Source of the DNA: Natrinema gelatinilyticum
Lineage (GTDB): Archaea > Halobacteriota > Halobacteria > Halobacteriales > Natrialbaceae
Reading direction: 5' to 3'
DNA: 64,000 nucleotides
Assembly (NCBI RefSeq): GCF_024266705.1
Contig: NZ_CP100758.1
Span: 1-64,000 of the forward strand
The position numbers and the translations under genes were made by a program. The notes beneath the pieces were generated by a model. The model was not told the DNA's origin and ran no database searches. It saw only the letters and a list, made by a program, of their open reading frames with translations. The stretch's first letter is position 1. Each line of letters starts with the position of its first letter. Shown in pieces: positions 7,529 to 15,814 of this stretch.

Positions 7529-8261
7529 TTTCTTTTTCAAACATCTTCTCTGAGGACGATCGTAACGGGTGTCAGCTGTATGGTGGTTTGTAGAATTTGA
7601 GATCTCGAAGTTGTGCTCGTCCAGTTCGGGAAGGAACACTTCGACCGAGTCCCTGTCCATCAACAGTAACCAACAAACTCCTCGTTACTGGAAGTTACGG
7701 CTGACAGGAATGAGCGAAGGTCTGGTGGGGACACCATACTGCAAGTGTTCTTCAATCAGATCTCTAGGTTATTTATTGGTAATCAAATAATAGTAACGGT
7801 ATGACACAGACACCACCCTGCAAGTGTTTTCTCTGGTAAGACGCGCTCAAGAACCCATTTAACACAGATTTCAACCACACGGTTTTGAGAGAGTATTCCA
7901 TTTTATTTGACCTGTGGAGTTTAGCTGTAATTGAGGGCGCTCAGCCCCCTTCTGCTCACGGCGACGCCGTTCGCATGGTCAGCGGGACCGACGGTCCCGC
8001 GCTATCCTCAGCGAGCGAAGCGAGCAGGGAGGGTGATACAACGCCCGTACGTCTTGATTTCGTGTGAATCGGCACCCTTATTATCCCTTCGATCGAAGGT
8101 GAGAGTAAGATGCTCACCACACTTCCGGCGGTGTTCAAACGCGACAACAAGCATGCATCGTCGGTTGTGGTCGAGTGTCCAACCGGTAGGAGTGGGACAC
8201 TCCGAACCACCTGTCAAGGGAAGTCGCCTGCGGAGTCTGGAACCGTCCGCAGAACGCCGTA
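7529..8261. other. Gene-poor region with two ORB-A boxes and GC-rich fragment
   Basis: No reliable gene is visible. The left part carries two direct ORB-A repeats (7731-7830). The right part (about 7930-8260) is GC-rich with Arg/Ser-rich frames. It ends in CGCAGAACGCCG, one arm of a palindrome into which an IS630-type element is inserted; the other arm is at 9415. It may be decayed IS200/IS605 (tnpB) material, but I could not prove this. Confidence 0.4.
7731..7830 (+). repeat. ORB-A boxes A1 and A2
   Basis: A1 (7731-7751) reads ACACCATACTGCAAGTGTTC. A2 (7810-7830) reads ACACCACCCTGCAAGTGTTT. Both match the repeat found around the Orc1/Cdc6 gene at 9702-11054, in the same orientation. They lie about 1.9 kb beyond the 3' end of that gene; the IS630-type insertion in between accounts for about 1.15 kb of the distance. 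Confidence 0.75.
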
Positions 8262-9412
8262 ATGATCAAGATAACTTTTGCAAATATGGACTGAGGAATT
8301 GATCGATCCAGGACTTGGCAAATCCGAGTCGGTCGGTAAGGGTGTCGAAGAGACGGCGAGCGAGAGTTCGGAACGCGCTCTCGCTCGCCACCACGATTGG
8401 CGAGGCAGTGCGTTTGAGGACTTTCCAGACCTGTTCAATCGGGTTGAGGTGCGGTGAGCCGACCGGAAGAAAGACGAGATCAATACCGAGTTGATGTGCG
8501 CGCTTGCGCGTGTGTTCACAGATGTGAGACGAGAAGTTATCCAAGACGAGCAGAATCCGCGTTCCCGGATTCTGCTCGCGGACTTGCTCCAATAGCGCAC
8601 AGATGTTCTCTTTCGATTGATCTTCAGGGAACGTCAGGACACTTTCGCCGTTGAGCGTATAGCATCCGACCGCTGGTTCGTCAAGCTTCACCAGCGGTCG
8701 TTCCAGTGTCGGATCATCAACGTACCACAGTCGATGCGAATTGTCGTATGGTGTGGATGCGAAGCATCACAAAAACCGACGACAGTTCCCCCATCCGTGC
8801 AAATATCGTCGTCGAGGACCCATCCTTCGTCCTCATCATCAGGACGCTTGTTATGTGCCGTCTCTGTCTCCTCGTCGAACGCGTCTGCGACGCGTTCTTC
8901 GAGGATTTCATCTGCGTTTTCTGGCCGAGAGGGGCGCTTTGGACGTGGTTTAGCGTAGGACAGTCCGAGATTCCGGAGGAATCGACCGAGATAATCCGGA
9001 TGGTACTCTACACCGAACTCTTCGTCCAAGAGCTGATGAACTTCCTGTGCTTTCCAGGGTTGCCCCTCCCGGAGAAGTTCTAACAGACGCTCTTGTTCCT
9101 CGTCACCGAGCTTCGGGGGCCTTCCGCCCCCGAAGTTCGGTGTCAACTGACCAAGTCCGCCATCGTTCCATCGACGCGCCCAGCGACTTCCAGTCGACGC
9201 AGATTTGCCAACGTCGTCGGCTGCTTCCTCGTACGTTGCTCCCTTGTAGAGACGTTTGACAAAGGTGAGTCGCTTGATGATCTTTGGATCGTCTGCTGGA
9301 CGAAGCAGACGATCCAACTCCTGCTCACTTAGATGACGAACAAGATCGCCTCGCCGGTCTCCTCCCATTACTCGCCCGTCTCAGTCTATGCCCATAACTT
9401 CCGTCACTCATT
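8262..9412 (-). mobile_element. IS630-type insertion sequence (copy 1), inserted in a palindrome
   Basis: The element has related, imperfect ends (AATGATCAAGATAACTTTTG on the left; complement of the right end starts AATGAGTGACGGAAGTTATG). It is flanked by TA on both sides (8260-8261, 9413-9414), as expected for IS630. The outer flanks are complementary: GCAGAACGCC before it and GGCGTTCTGC after it, so the pre-insertion site was a near-perfect palindrome. It is about 1151 bp and similar in organisation to the copy at 15971-17109. Confidence 0.8.
8266..9368 (-). pseudogene. IS630-family transposase, frameshifted
   Basis: Two frames on the minus strand together equal the intact 363-aa transposase at 15975-17066. 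The N-terminal part (8688-9368) has two helix-turn-helix segments (YEEAADDVGKSASTGSRWAR) and the FGGGRPPKL linker. The C-terminal part (8266-8691) has the DDE core with ILLVLDNFSSHICEHTRKRA and LVFLPVGSPHLNPIEQVWKV. The switch falls near 8745-8756, directly after the first catalytic Asp (GFCDASHP). The intact relative has a single frame there, so this is most likely a mutation rather than programmed frameshifting. Confidence 0.8.
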
Positions 9413-9414
9413 AT

Positions 9415-9600
9415 GGCGTTCTGCCGGGCCGCACGAGACGCTCCGCGTCTTGTGGACGCTGTGGGATCTGTTCCTGCACGTTCCGACACAGAAACAGGAA
9501 GCTCCGTCCGCAACAAGCGAGGGCCGAGGAGGCCCGAGCGCGGGAGGGCGGAGTAGTTCACAGTCTATAGGTGAACAAGGGTACCTCGGGATCAAGTCCC
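9415..9600. other. GC-rich sequence flanking IS630 copy 1
   Basis: This is high-GC sequence whose + frame ends in an Arg-rich stretch before TAG at about 9558. It could be the tail of a degraded tnpB or other transposon gene split by the IS630 insertion. No gene can be supported. Confidence 0.3.
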
Positions 9601-9616
9601 GAGGTGGTCTACTAGG

Positions 9617-9672
9617 ACACCACCCTGCAAGTGTTCTCGGAATACACTGGGACACCATATTGCAAGTGTTCT
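9617..9672 (+). repeat. ORB-A boxes A3 and A4
   Basis: A3 (9617-9637) begins ACACCACCCTGCAAGTGTTC. A4 (9652-9672) begins ACACCATATTGCAAGTGTTC. They start 35 bp apart in the same orientation, just past the 3' end of the Orc1/Cdc6 gene. A1/A4 share the CCATA(C/T)T variant and A2/A3 the CCACCCT variant, suggesting two box subtypes. Confidence 0.8.
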
Positions 9673-9701
9673 CTATTATGTCGAAAGAAAGACCATATGG
9701 C

Positions 9702-11054
9702 CTACGTGAATTTCCATAGATTTTCCTGATGTTGATCAGATATGTCTGGTGCTTCGTATTCAGATGCTTCTTCTTCCAAATAATAGGCTAGCATTTCGTC
9801 TATATTACTCGGAACAGCATTGTTGTACGATGACTTGCGGGCAGCCTCGATAATGTCACGTGGGTCGTCTGTAATATCGTACACGTACCGCCGACCTCCT
9901 TCACGTCCAAGGTTCTGCTCAGCCGATCGTACCAAGCCCTGCATGGATAACTGATCCAAGAACTCGTAGATTTTCCGTTCACTCTTTACATGGGACACGA
10001 CTGATTCCGCTACAGACGAATATAATTTGTAAATACGTTTCGTCGTTGCTTCCTGTTTCGGTTCAATGACTGCGAGTGCGGTCGCTAAGTACGTCATCGC
10101 TTGATGTGATGTGAGATCCTGCTCAAAATAGTCCAAAATCTCGTCTGTTTCAACGGTCTCTGTCGCTTCATGTGTGTGTTCAGAAGTCACGACTTCTTTA
10201 CCGTCCATACGGGCGAGTTCACCTGCTTTCTGTAGGATCCGTTTTCCTTGCCGAACGTCACCGCGCTCTTGTGCGGAGAACGCAGCTGCAAGCGGGATTA
10301 CATCTTCTTCAAGGACACTATCTTTGAACGCCATATCTGCATAATACTCCAGAATATCGTTGAGCTCATTCGCGTTGTACGGTCCAAACTTGATCTCCCG
10401 TTCTCCGAGCGTTGACTTGACTTTTGGCTCAAGCACGTCAACGAATTTTAGATCGTTTGAAATACCGATTAACCCGATTTTCGCATCTGTGATCGGCGTG
10501 TTCTCATTTGCTTCAGCGCGAGGTAACTCATAGAGGAAATCATTTCGAGCGTCCGGTGGGATGTTATCGATCTCGTCCAAGATGACGAGTACGTTCCCCC
10601 CAGCATTCTCGATCTCCTGGTATAGAAAATCGAATACTTTGTCCGTGGAGTATCCGCTATTCGGTAGTTGGTTGTTAGGCGGACGAAAGTCATTGACGAG
10701 TGCCGTGGCGAGCGCGTATGCTGATTTGTAGTTCCTACAATTAATTGGCCCGACTACATTCAACGGGACGCCGGTTTCCGCAGCTTTCTCCTTGAGTTTG
10801 TTTCGCATCCAGAGTGTGACAGCGGTTTTCCCGACGCCAGTTGGGCCGTAAATGAAGACATTGTTGGGATCATGCCCAACAATGATATCTTCAAGAGCGA
10901 TTGTGTACTGCTGGATTTCCTCGTCTCGATGAAAGATCTCGTCAGGCATTTCATCCTTCTTGAGAATTTGTTTTTGTTTAAAAATAGGATCCATCGTATT
11001 AAACGGATTTTCATCGAGATCAGTCATACCCTGAAAGTCAAGCGAATCCAACAT
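9702..11054 (-). CDS. Orc1/Cdc6-type replication initiator of replicator A
   Basis: This 450-aa AAA+ initiator would bind ORB boxes and open the origin. The Walker A motif is YGPTGVGKTAVT (residues 69-80), Walker B is VLVILDEIDNIP near residue 160, and sensor-like segments follow (LIGISNDLKFVD). The C-terminal third, from about residue 330, resembles the winged-helix DNA-binding domain. Start is taken at MLDSLDFQG; an internal start at MTDLDENPF (11027) is also possible. The gene is surrounded by seven ORB-A boxes: two just upstream of the start, one inverted further out, and four beyond the 3' end. Its sequence is clearly different from the second initiator at 12626-13879. Confidence 0.9.
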   Translation of the reverse strand: MLDSLDFQGMTDLDENPFNTMDPIFKQKQILKKDEMPDEIFHRDEEIQQYTIALEDIIVGHDPNNVFIYGPTGVGKTAVTLWMRNKLKEKAAETGVPLNVVGPINCRNYKSAYALATALVNDFRPPNNQLPNSGYSTDKVFDFLYQEIENAGGNVLVILDEIDNIPPDARNDFLYELPRAEANENTPITDAKIGLIGISNDLKFVDVLEPKVKSTLGEREIKFGPYNANELNDILEYYADMAFKDSVLEEDVIPLAAAFSAQERGDVRQGKRILQKAGELARMDGKEVVTSEHTHEATETVETDEILDYFEQDLTSHQAMTYLATALAVIEPKQEATTKRIYKLYSSVAESVVSHVKSERKIYEFLDQLSMQGLVRSAEQNLGREGGRRYVYDITDDPRDIIEAARKSSYNNAVPSNIDEMLAYYLEEEASEYEAPDISDQHQENLWKFT

Positions 11055-11065
11055 AAAGTTTGCTG

Positions 11066-11132
11066 ACCACCCTGCAAGTGTTACAAGTGTTCTTCATCAG
11101 GACACACACACACACCACCTTGCAAGTGTTCT
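11066..11132 (+). repeat. ORB-A boxes A5 and A6 upstream of the initiator gene
   Basis: A5 (11066-11082, ACCACCCTGCAAGTGTT) is followed directly by a half box ACAAGTGTTCT (11083-11093). A6 (11112-11132) begins ACACCACCTTGCAAGTGTTC. They lie 12-78 bp from the start codon of the Orc1/Cdc6 gene, where initiator binding could both fire the origin and repress the gene. Confidence 0.8.
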
Positions 11133-11726
11133 ACCGATCACGAAAGCCTCCCCCCATCTCCATATGAAATACCGGTGAAGAATAGATGCGGAAGGAAAAC
11201 AATGGATTAGACCACACTGAAACACTAGAGATTCGGCATCTCACCACTCAGAATGATTCTACAGAGAGGGTCATATCCAGTATTTCAACTGGACGCCATA
11301 CTACTAGCTAGTACTAATATGAATGTTGTTGTTGTTGCTGTAATTACCGGTATGTGGAAACAACCTTTAGAGCGCTTAGAGTGGAGAATTTCCGTGAATT
11401 ACCGCAGTATAGATTCCGCTCTAAAACGTGCTAGACCTAATCTTTATAAATAGTTTTCTCCTGCTCTATTACATAGACCCTTTCGGAAGACCATGAACAC
11501 TTGCAGAGTGGTGTGTGGGTGTCTTCAATACAGATAACGAGGACATCGGATACATCATCTGTCGCGTGATCCGCTACACGCGACATTATCCGATCATTCC
11601 CACTCCTCAGTTAAGTCCAGTGCTAATCTTTGTCCTTGATCCACCGGACATATCGCTTTTCGACACTCAAGACACACCATGTGCAGAATGAACGGGTCGA
11701 GGTCACCACAAGGGGAATGTTCGGTA
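11133..11726. other. Candidate origin region A: AT-rich segment and inverted ORB-A box
   Basis: No gene is supported here. A tract from about 11280 to 11480 is AT-rich (TACTACTAGCTAGTACTAAT; CTTTATAAATAGTTTTCTCC). It is closed on the far side by box A7 at 11495-11514, which is in inverted orientation (GAACACTTGCAGAGTGGTGT). Boxes facing each other across an AT-rich element is the usual layout of archaeal origins. Duplex-unwinding function is inferred. Confidence 0.6.
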
Positions 11727-11960
11727 TTATCGTTCGAGTACCCAAACATCCGGATTAGTACCGTCTGATCCAGCGACTGCCTTCGCACGCTCGAGTTCAC
11801 GGATCTCTCTTTGAGCCTGTCGTTCGAGCAGTTCGGCTCGCCGATAACGGTCACGAGCGACATCGTCGACGACATCCTTATTACCGATCGTGAAACGCTT
11901 GCCACGGTGATCGATCTGTCCAAGCACCAGTGCTGACCTTCGTCTCGTCGAACGCGACAA
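11727..11960 (-). pseudogene. Truncated copy of the small gene also found at 14099-14299
   Basis: The frame reads LGQIDHRGKRFTIGNKDVVD, then a charged helix AELLERQAQREIRELERAKA. It is about 80% identical by eye over some 185 nt to the gene at 14099-14299, in the same orientation. No ATG precedes the conserved part, so this copy is probably truncated. The two copies bracket the replicator B module. The protein family is unknown to me. Confidence 0.5.
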
Positions 11961-12048
11961 CTCCTCGGCGTGCCACTACAGTTGAGCAGAGAACTGTGTG
12001 GAACAGCTGTTTTCCGGTATGGATAGCCTGTTGATACAACCCGCCGGG

Positions 12049-12069
12049 GGAGGGGGTATCGGAGTGTAA
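12049..12069 (-). repeat. ORB-B box B1 (inverted)
   Basis: This is the reverse complement of TTACACTCCGATACCCCCTC plus C, the repeat of replicator B. It faces boxes B2 and B3 across an AT-rich stretch. Confidence 0.8.
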
Positions 12070-12189
12070 ACTTGAGACGAAAGTGTCTCCGATCATTTTG
12101 AACTCAAGATAGAGGAAGATCGTTATACATCGGATAGACAGCTTGTCTGTAAAAATATCGAGTGAATAGCGGATCAAAGTCTTCCTCAC

Positions 12190-12245
12190 TGAGGAGCTAT
12201 TATAACTATTATAAATTTTTCTATTATAATAAATAAATAAGTGAT
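12190..12245. other. AT-rich element, candidate duplex unwinding element of replicator B
   Basis: Nearly pure A/T sequence (CTATTATAACTATTATAAAT, then TATTATAATAAATAAATAAG) lies between the inverted box B1 and the direct boxes B2/B3. It is the most AT-rich tract seen in this part of the window. Location and composition fit a melting site. Confidence 0.65.
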
Positions 12246-12625
12246 AGCATTTGCTAGATGGAGCTGGACAGAAGCGCGCTTGTCCAGCTTTCGGTTATGT
12301 ATGATTAGTTTCTATACCTTGCTTTTAGGGCCATCTTTATATTTTCTTGAGCTGAGCCGATCCAGTTCCCCCTTCCTTCTCAAATTTACACTCCGATACC
12401 CCCTCCCCATCTCTCCTAGATTGAGTCTTCTTATTCTCTTGACCAAGAACGGTCGTGAACCACATAGCCTACTCACCTGCTTTCACTAGTCCCTTGAGAA
12501 TGAGTGCTTAGCACCCTAAATGTCAGATAATACACTCCGATACCCCCTCTAATCACTCTGTTCACTCTCATCACTCTGTTCACTCCCCTGAATTTATAAC
12601 GGAGTGGTGTATTGTGCGAAGTAAC
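12246..12625. other. Origin B upstream region with boxes B2 and B3
   Basis: This non-coding leader lies between the AT-rich element and the second initiator gene. B2 is at 12386-12406 (exact TTACACTCCGATACCCCCTC plus C). B3 is at 12531-12550 (TACACTCCGATACCCCCTCT). A TTTATAAC box at about 12594-12601 is a plausible TATA element for the initiator gene. Confidence 0.7.
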
Positions 12626-13879
12626 ATGGAACCGTTCGGTGCTGAACAGGGAATCTACAAAGATGTCGACGTTCTTGACCCGGAACCTGATACATACAAG
12701 CCAACCGAACTTCCAGAGCGGGAGGACGAACTTTCACGGATTCACTCAGCGCTTCGGCCGATCACTCTTGGCGGTTCCCCTCGCAATATTCTTGTCTACG
12801 GCCCAACCGGACAGGGAAAAACCGTTGGGGTAGATCTCAAGACGAAACAGCTCCAACAGTGGGCAGATAGCGAGAGTGATGTCTCTCTCACAGTTCTTCG
12901 TGTGAGCTGCAAAGGCGCTGGGAAGTCATGGAATGTCCTTGCAAATCTTGTCAAGAAAGCTCGCGAGACTCGCTACGGCAAAACCGTTGAAAAACCACGT
13001 GGACCGACGAAAGTCGAGTTGTTCGAGATGCTTTCGGAGGACCTCCAGGCGATCAGTGGCATGATTATCATCGTTCTTGATGAGATTGACGGCATCCAGG
13101 AAGATAGTTACGTTCTCTACGAACTCCCTCGCGCGTCGATCGACAGCGTCTCGATTGGTGTGATTGGTATCACGAACGATTATCAGTTCCACGAGAATCT
13201 TGATGCCGATATCCGGTCGTCACTGGGTAGTCGTGAAGTTGTTTTTAGCCCATACGACGCTGATCAACTCCGTGACATTCTCGCTCGACGCGCGGCACAT
13301 GCACTTCGTGACACATATTTTGAGGATGATATTAAGGACTCAGATCATCTTCAGAGTGATGTTCTTTCTGGAGATGTGATACCCCTCTGTGCGGCGCTTG
13401 CTGGTCAAGATACAGGCGACGCACGCCAGGCGATCCATCTCTTATCCACTGCGTGTGATCTTGCGCTAGACGATGGTAGTGATACTGTCTCGGAATCCCA
13501 TGTTCGAGATGCCCGTGAAGAAATTCAGGAAGAGACAATTGGAAAGGGAATTCGTGGTGAGACGATCCAACGAAAAATCGCTCTATTAACCGTCCTTGAG
13601 TCCGAATTATCGGGTGATGCGCCTGAAGGGACAACTCAACTCTATCGTCGATACAAGCGGTTTACGAAACAGATTGGGGTCGACACTTACCAGCAGGGCA
13701 CCTTCAGGGAGAAACTCAATGATTTGGCACATGGGAATATTCTTGAGAGCGACCGCCGCGGTCGTGGGCGTGGACGTGGAATGACGAATATGTACAGCCT
13801 TTCAGTTGATCCTGATCTCGTGATCGACAAAGTTGGTGATGACAACCGGTTGAGTCAGATCACGGAACGATTTGAGTAG
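12626..13879 (+). CDS. Orc1/Cdc6-type replication initiator of replicator B
   Basis: This 417-aa AAA+ initiator has Walker A YGPTGQGKTVGV near residues 59-70, Walker B IIIVLDEIDGIQ near 150-160, and a sensor-like VIGITNDYQFHE segment. A winged-helix C-terminal domain follows. The ATG (MEPFGAEQGIYKD) was chosen over a GTG four codons upstream. Boxes B1-B3 and an AT-rich element precede it and B4 follows it, so gene and boxes form a self-contained replicator. It differs markedly from the 9702-11054 initiator, matching the different box sequence; the pairing of protein and box is inferred from proximity. Confidence 0.9.
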   Translation: MEPFGAEQGIYKDVDVLDPEPDTYKPTELPEREDELSRIHSALRPITLGGSPRNILVYGPTGQGKTVGVDLKTKQLQQWADSESDVSLTVLRVSCKGAGKSWNVLANLVKKARETRYGKTVEKPRGPTKVELFEMLSEDLQAISGMIIIVLDEIDGIQEDSYVLYELPRASIDSVSIGVIGITNDYQFHENLDADIRSSLGSREVVFSPYDADQLRDILARRAAHALRDTYFEDDIKDSDHLQSDVLSGDVIPLCAALAGQDTGDARQAIHLLSTACDLALDDGSDTVSESHVRDAREEIQEETIGKGIRGETIQRKIALLTVLESELSGDAPEGTTQLYRRYKRFTKQIGVDTYQQGTFREKLNDLAHGNILESDRRGRGRGRGMTNMYSLSVDPDLVIDKVGDDNRLSQITERFE

Positions 13880-13949
13880 CACGACTTGTCACAATTCGTC
13901 TTGAGGCTCTTTTCCACGGACTAGCCGCCTCTTGGTCGATATCACCGGC

Positions 13950-13970
13950 TTACACTCCGATACCCCCTCC
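13950..13970 (+). repeat. ORB-B box B4
   Basis: This is an exact TTACACTCCGATACCCCCTC plus C, 71 bp after the stop of the replicator B initiator. It is in the same orientation as B2 and B3. Confidence 0.8.
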
Positions 13971-14098
13971 TCCGAAGAATGTATTCTGCTACCAAGTTGA
14001 TATCGACCAAGGAGAGTTCACTCGGTGTTTAAAACTGATACCTTTTTTATCTTTTTCTCAGGAAATACGGTGTGTCTCTCATTCCACAAAGCTCCGTC

Positions 14099-14299
14099 TC
14101 ATCGGTCGAGTACTCCAGCATCAGAATCTGGACTGTCTGGTCCAGCGACTGCTTTCGCACGCTCGAGTTCACGGATCTCTCGCTGAGCCTGCCGTTCGAA
14201 CAGTTCAGCTCGACGACACCGTTCACGAGCCACGTCGTCAACAACATCCTCGTCACCGATCATGAAATGCTTGCCACGATGATCGATCTGCTCGAGCAT
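14099..14299 (-). CDS. Small helical protein, second copy of a bracketing gene
   Basis: This 66-aa reading (MLEQIDHRGKHFMIGDEDVV, then RRAELFERQAQREIRELERA) overlaps the stop of the upstream 14299-14463 ORF in a TGATG arrangement. The two are either translationally coupled or one gene split by a frameshift. A truncated relative lies at 11727-11960. The C-terminal helix is highly charged. Function unknown. Confidence 0.45.
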   Translation of the reverse strand: MLEQIDHRGKHFMIGDEDVVDDVARERCRRAELFERQAQREIRELERAKAVAGPDSPDSDAGVLDR

Positions 14300-14463
14300 C
14301 AGTATCGATCCTCGGCTTCATCCACTGCAGTATCTCGAGCGTCCGGTTGGAGGTGCTCGTAGCGGACCTCACAGCTGTCCGAATAGAACCGACCAGCGTA
14401 TCCTGCACGGTCGCGAGCAGGTTCCGAACACGTCGGCATCCGACACTCATCGCGGTCAGTCAT
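14299..14463 (-). CDS. Small Cys-containing protein, coupled to the next ORF
   Basis: This 54-aa frame starts MTDRDECRMPTCSEPARDRA. CRMPTC plus a later FYSDSCEVRYEHL gives three or more Cys positions, suggesting a small zinc-binding module. Its TGA overlaps the ATG of the next ORF by one base. If the two were originally one protein, the product would be a zinc-finger plus helical protein of about 120 aa. Confidence 0.45.
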   Translation of the reverse strand: MTDRDECRMPTCSEPARDRAGYAGRFYSDSCEVRYEHLQPDARDTAVDEAEDRY

Positions 14464-14511
14464 CTGCCGATCCCTCGATTCAGGAGTCGAGTCGTTTCAG
14501 TAGCTGTCGAC

Positions 14512-14808
14512 GTGATTGCAGTCTCTCTTTGTCTCATGGGTTGCTGCGGTGGACTCCCTTTCGATCCCCCGAACCCAACAGGCACCCGCGGAGCCGTCAC
14601 AATTTTTCTGTTCCTCGTCTGGGCGACCATGATCCTCGGTGTCAAGGTCGACCACGCGATCGTCACGCTGCAGTACGGCGCTGGTCAGTATATCCAACAC
14701 CTGTTGACAGCACTCGTGTTTCTCGTGATCGGGCGGATGTGGGGTATTGAGGTTGATTCTCTCGTTCAAAGACACAATATATCGGCTAATCAGGATGATA
14801 ACGAGTAG
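14512..14808 (+). CDS. Small membrane protein
   Basis: This 98-aa reading from a GTG has three hydrophobic segments: IAVSLCLMGCCGGL, TIFLFLVWATMILGV and LLTALVFLVIGRMWGI. A short polar tail ends SANQDDNE. The frame is open further upstream, but that part overlaps the minus-strand gene and is not hydrophobic or acidic. It could equally start at the ATG at 14536. No family recognised. Confidence 0.4.
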   Translation: MIAVSLCLMGCCGGLPFDPPNPTGTRGAVTIFLFLVWATMILGVKVDHAIVTLQYGAGQYIQHLLTALVFLVIGRMWGIEVDSLVQRHNISANQDDNE

Positions 14809-14830
14809 AAAGAGTCAGGAATCCCGTTTG

Positions 14831-15682
14831 TTAGAAGAATGGGTCCTTGTGTAATTTCGAGGAAACCACATCAAAATCGTATCCGTATATTTTAGTAACT
14901 GATTCGATAATTTCTACAAAACTGTCTGAGGCAGTCGGTGAAACAACCACTTCCTCAATAAGTTCAGAAGCGTCAACCGGTATAGGAATACCAACAGGAC
15001 TCAAATCTTTAAAGTTGAATTGTTCACCCACTGATCTGCCAGATCCAGATATAAGCTCGTCAGGTAAAAACTGGACAAGTATTCTATACTCTTTTTCAAA
15101 TTCAAAGGCTTTCCTTTTATGGAATAGTGGCGCAAGTATACTGTCTACAGGTATTTCAGAATTATTATAATCCTTGTACTTAACTTCGCCCATAGTTGCC
15201 TTTTTAACAGTACTCTTCTTTGGATTGTTTTTTGAATGAATGGGCTCTAGAGCGTGTTTGAGTTGCCCATGTGTGGATTTTATCGCTACACCATCTCCGC
15301 TATTAGAATAGAGCCGCCACATAGCATCTGATTCGTGTTCTTCACTATACCAGCAATTCAGGTATGTCGTATATCTGTATTTATGCCGGGCTGTTGAGCG
15401 AGCCCTATTTATTTCGCTATCATATAATTTATTTCTATTCCTAATATTTTCTCCCGGAATAGACCCCTCAAATGGGTCTTCAAATTGGTCAGGGCGGGAA
15501 AACCAGAGATACTCTTCATCTAATATAGATATGTATCTTTTGAGGCTCCGATAGCGCCAAATTTCAGTATCGTCTGAAACGGATTCTGGTTTCCAGTTAA
15601 GGCTAAGGGTCCCTTGTTCCTCATCTCCATTAACTACTATTTTCGTCCTTGGAATAATTTCCCCTTCTGGATCTTTTGGCAT
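14831..15682 (-). CDS. DUF2971-family protein
   Basis: This 283-aa protein matches the DUF2971 pattern: IWRYRSLKRYISILDEEYLW, then FSRPDQFEDPFEGSIP, LNCWYSEEHESDAMWRLYS, GVAIKSTHGQL, and a late FEFEKEYRIL motif. DUF2971 genes are frequently found in phage-defence and mobile regions; the biochemical role is not known to me. The gene is clearly more AT-rich than its neighbours, a sign of recent transfer. It is flanked by IS debris. Assignment to the family is fairly confident; a defence role is inference. Confidence 0.75.
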   Translation of the reverse strand: MPKDPEGEIIPRTKIVVNGDEEQGTLSLNWKPESVSDDTEIWRYRSLKRYISILDEEYLWFSRPDQFEDPFEGSIPGENIRNRNKLYDSEINRARSTARHKYRYTTYLNCWYSEEHESDAMWRLYSNSGDGVAIKSTHGQLKHALEPIHSKNNPKKSTVKKATMGEVKYKDYNNSEIPVDSILAPLFHKRKAFEFEKEYRILVQFLPDELISGSGRSVGEQFNFKDLSPVGIPIPVDASELIEEVVVSPTASDSFVEIIESVTKIYGYDFDVVSSKLHKDPFF

Positions 15683-15814
15683 ATGCGAGAATAACAGGTT
15701 AGAAGGTTATATTATACGGTTTAGTAGTCTTATTATCTATATTATATTTTTAGAGTGAATAGAAGAATAGCGTTCCAACCGAGTCTCGCTATATAATGAG
15801 TGAACTTAAAGAAA

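Noticed and set aside
7885..8302. tnpB gene remnant at 7.9-8.3 kb
   Set aside because: Only a GC-rich, Arg/Ser-rich stretch is seen; no TnpB zinc ribbon or RuvC motif could be identified, so no element was called.
9333..9719. Open frames on both strands around 9.33-9.72 kb that look like a 128-aa gene
   Set aside because: The frames are Ser/Arg/Pro-rich, span the IS630 end, the palindrome arm and the ORB-A boxes, and lack acidic bias; non-coding structure explains the region better.
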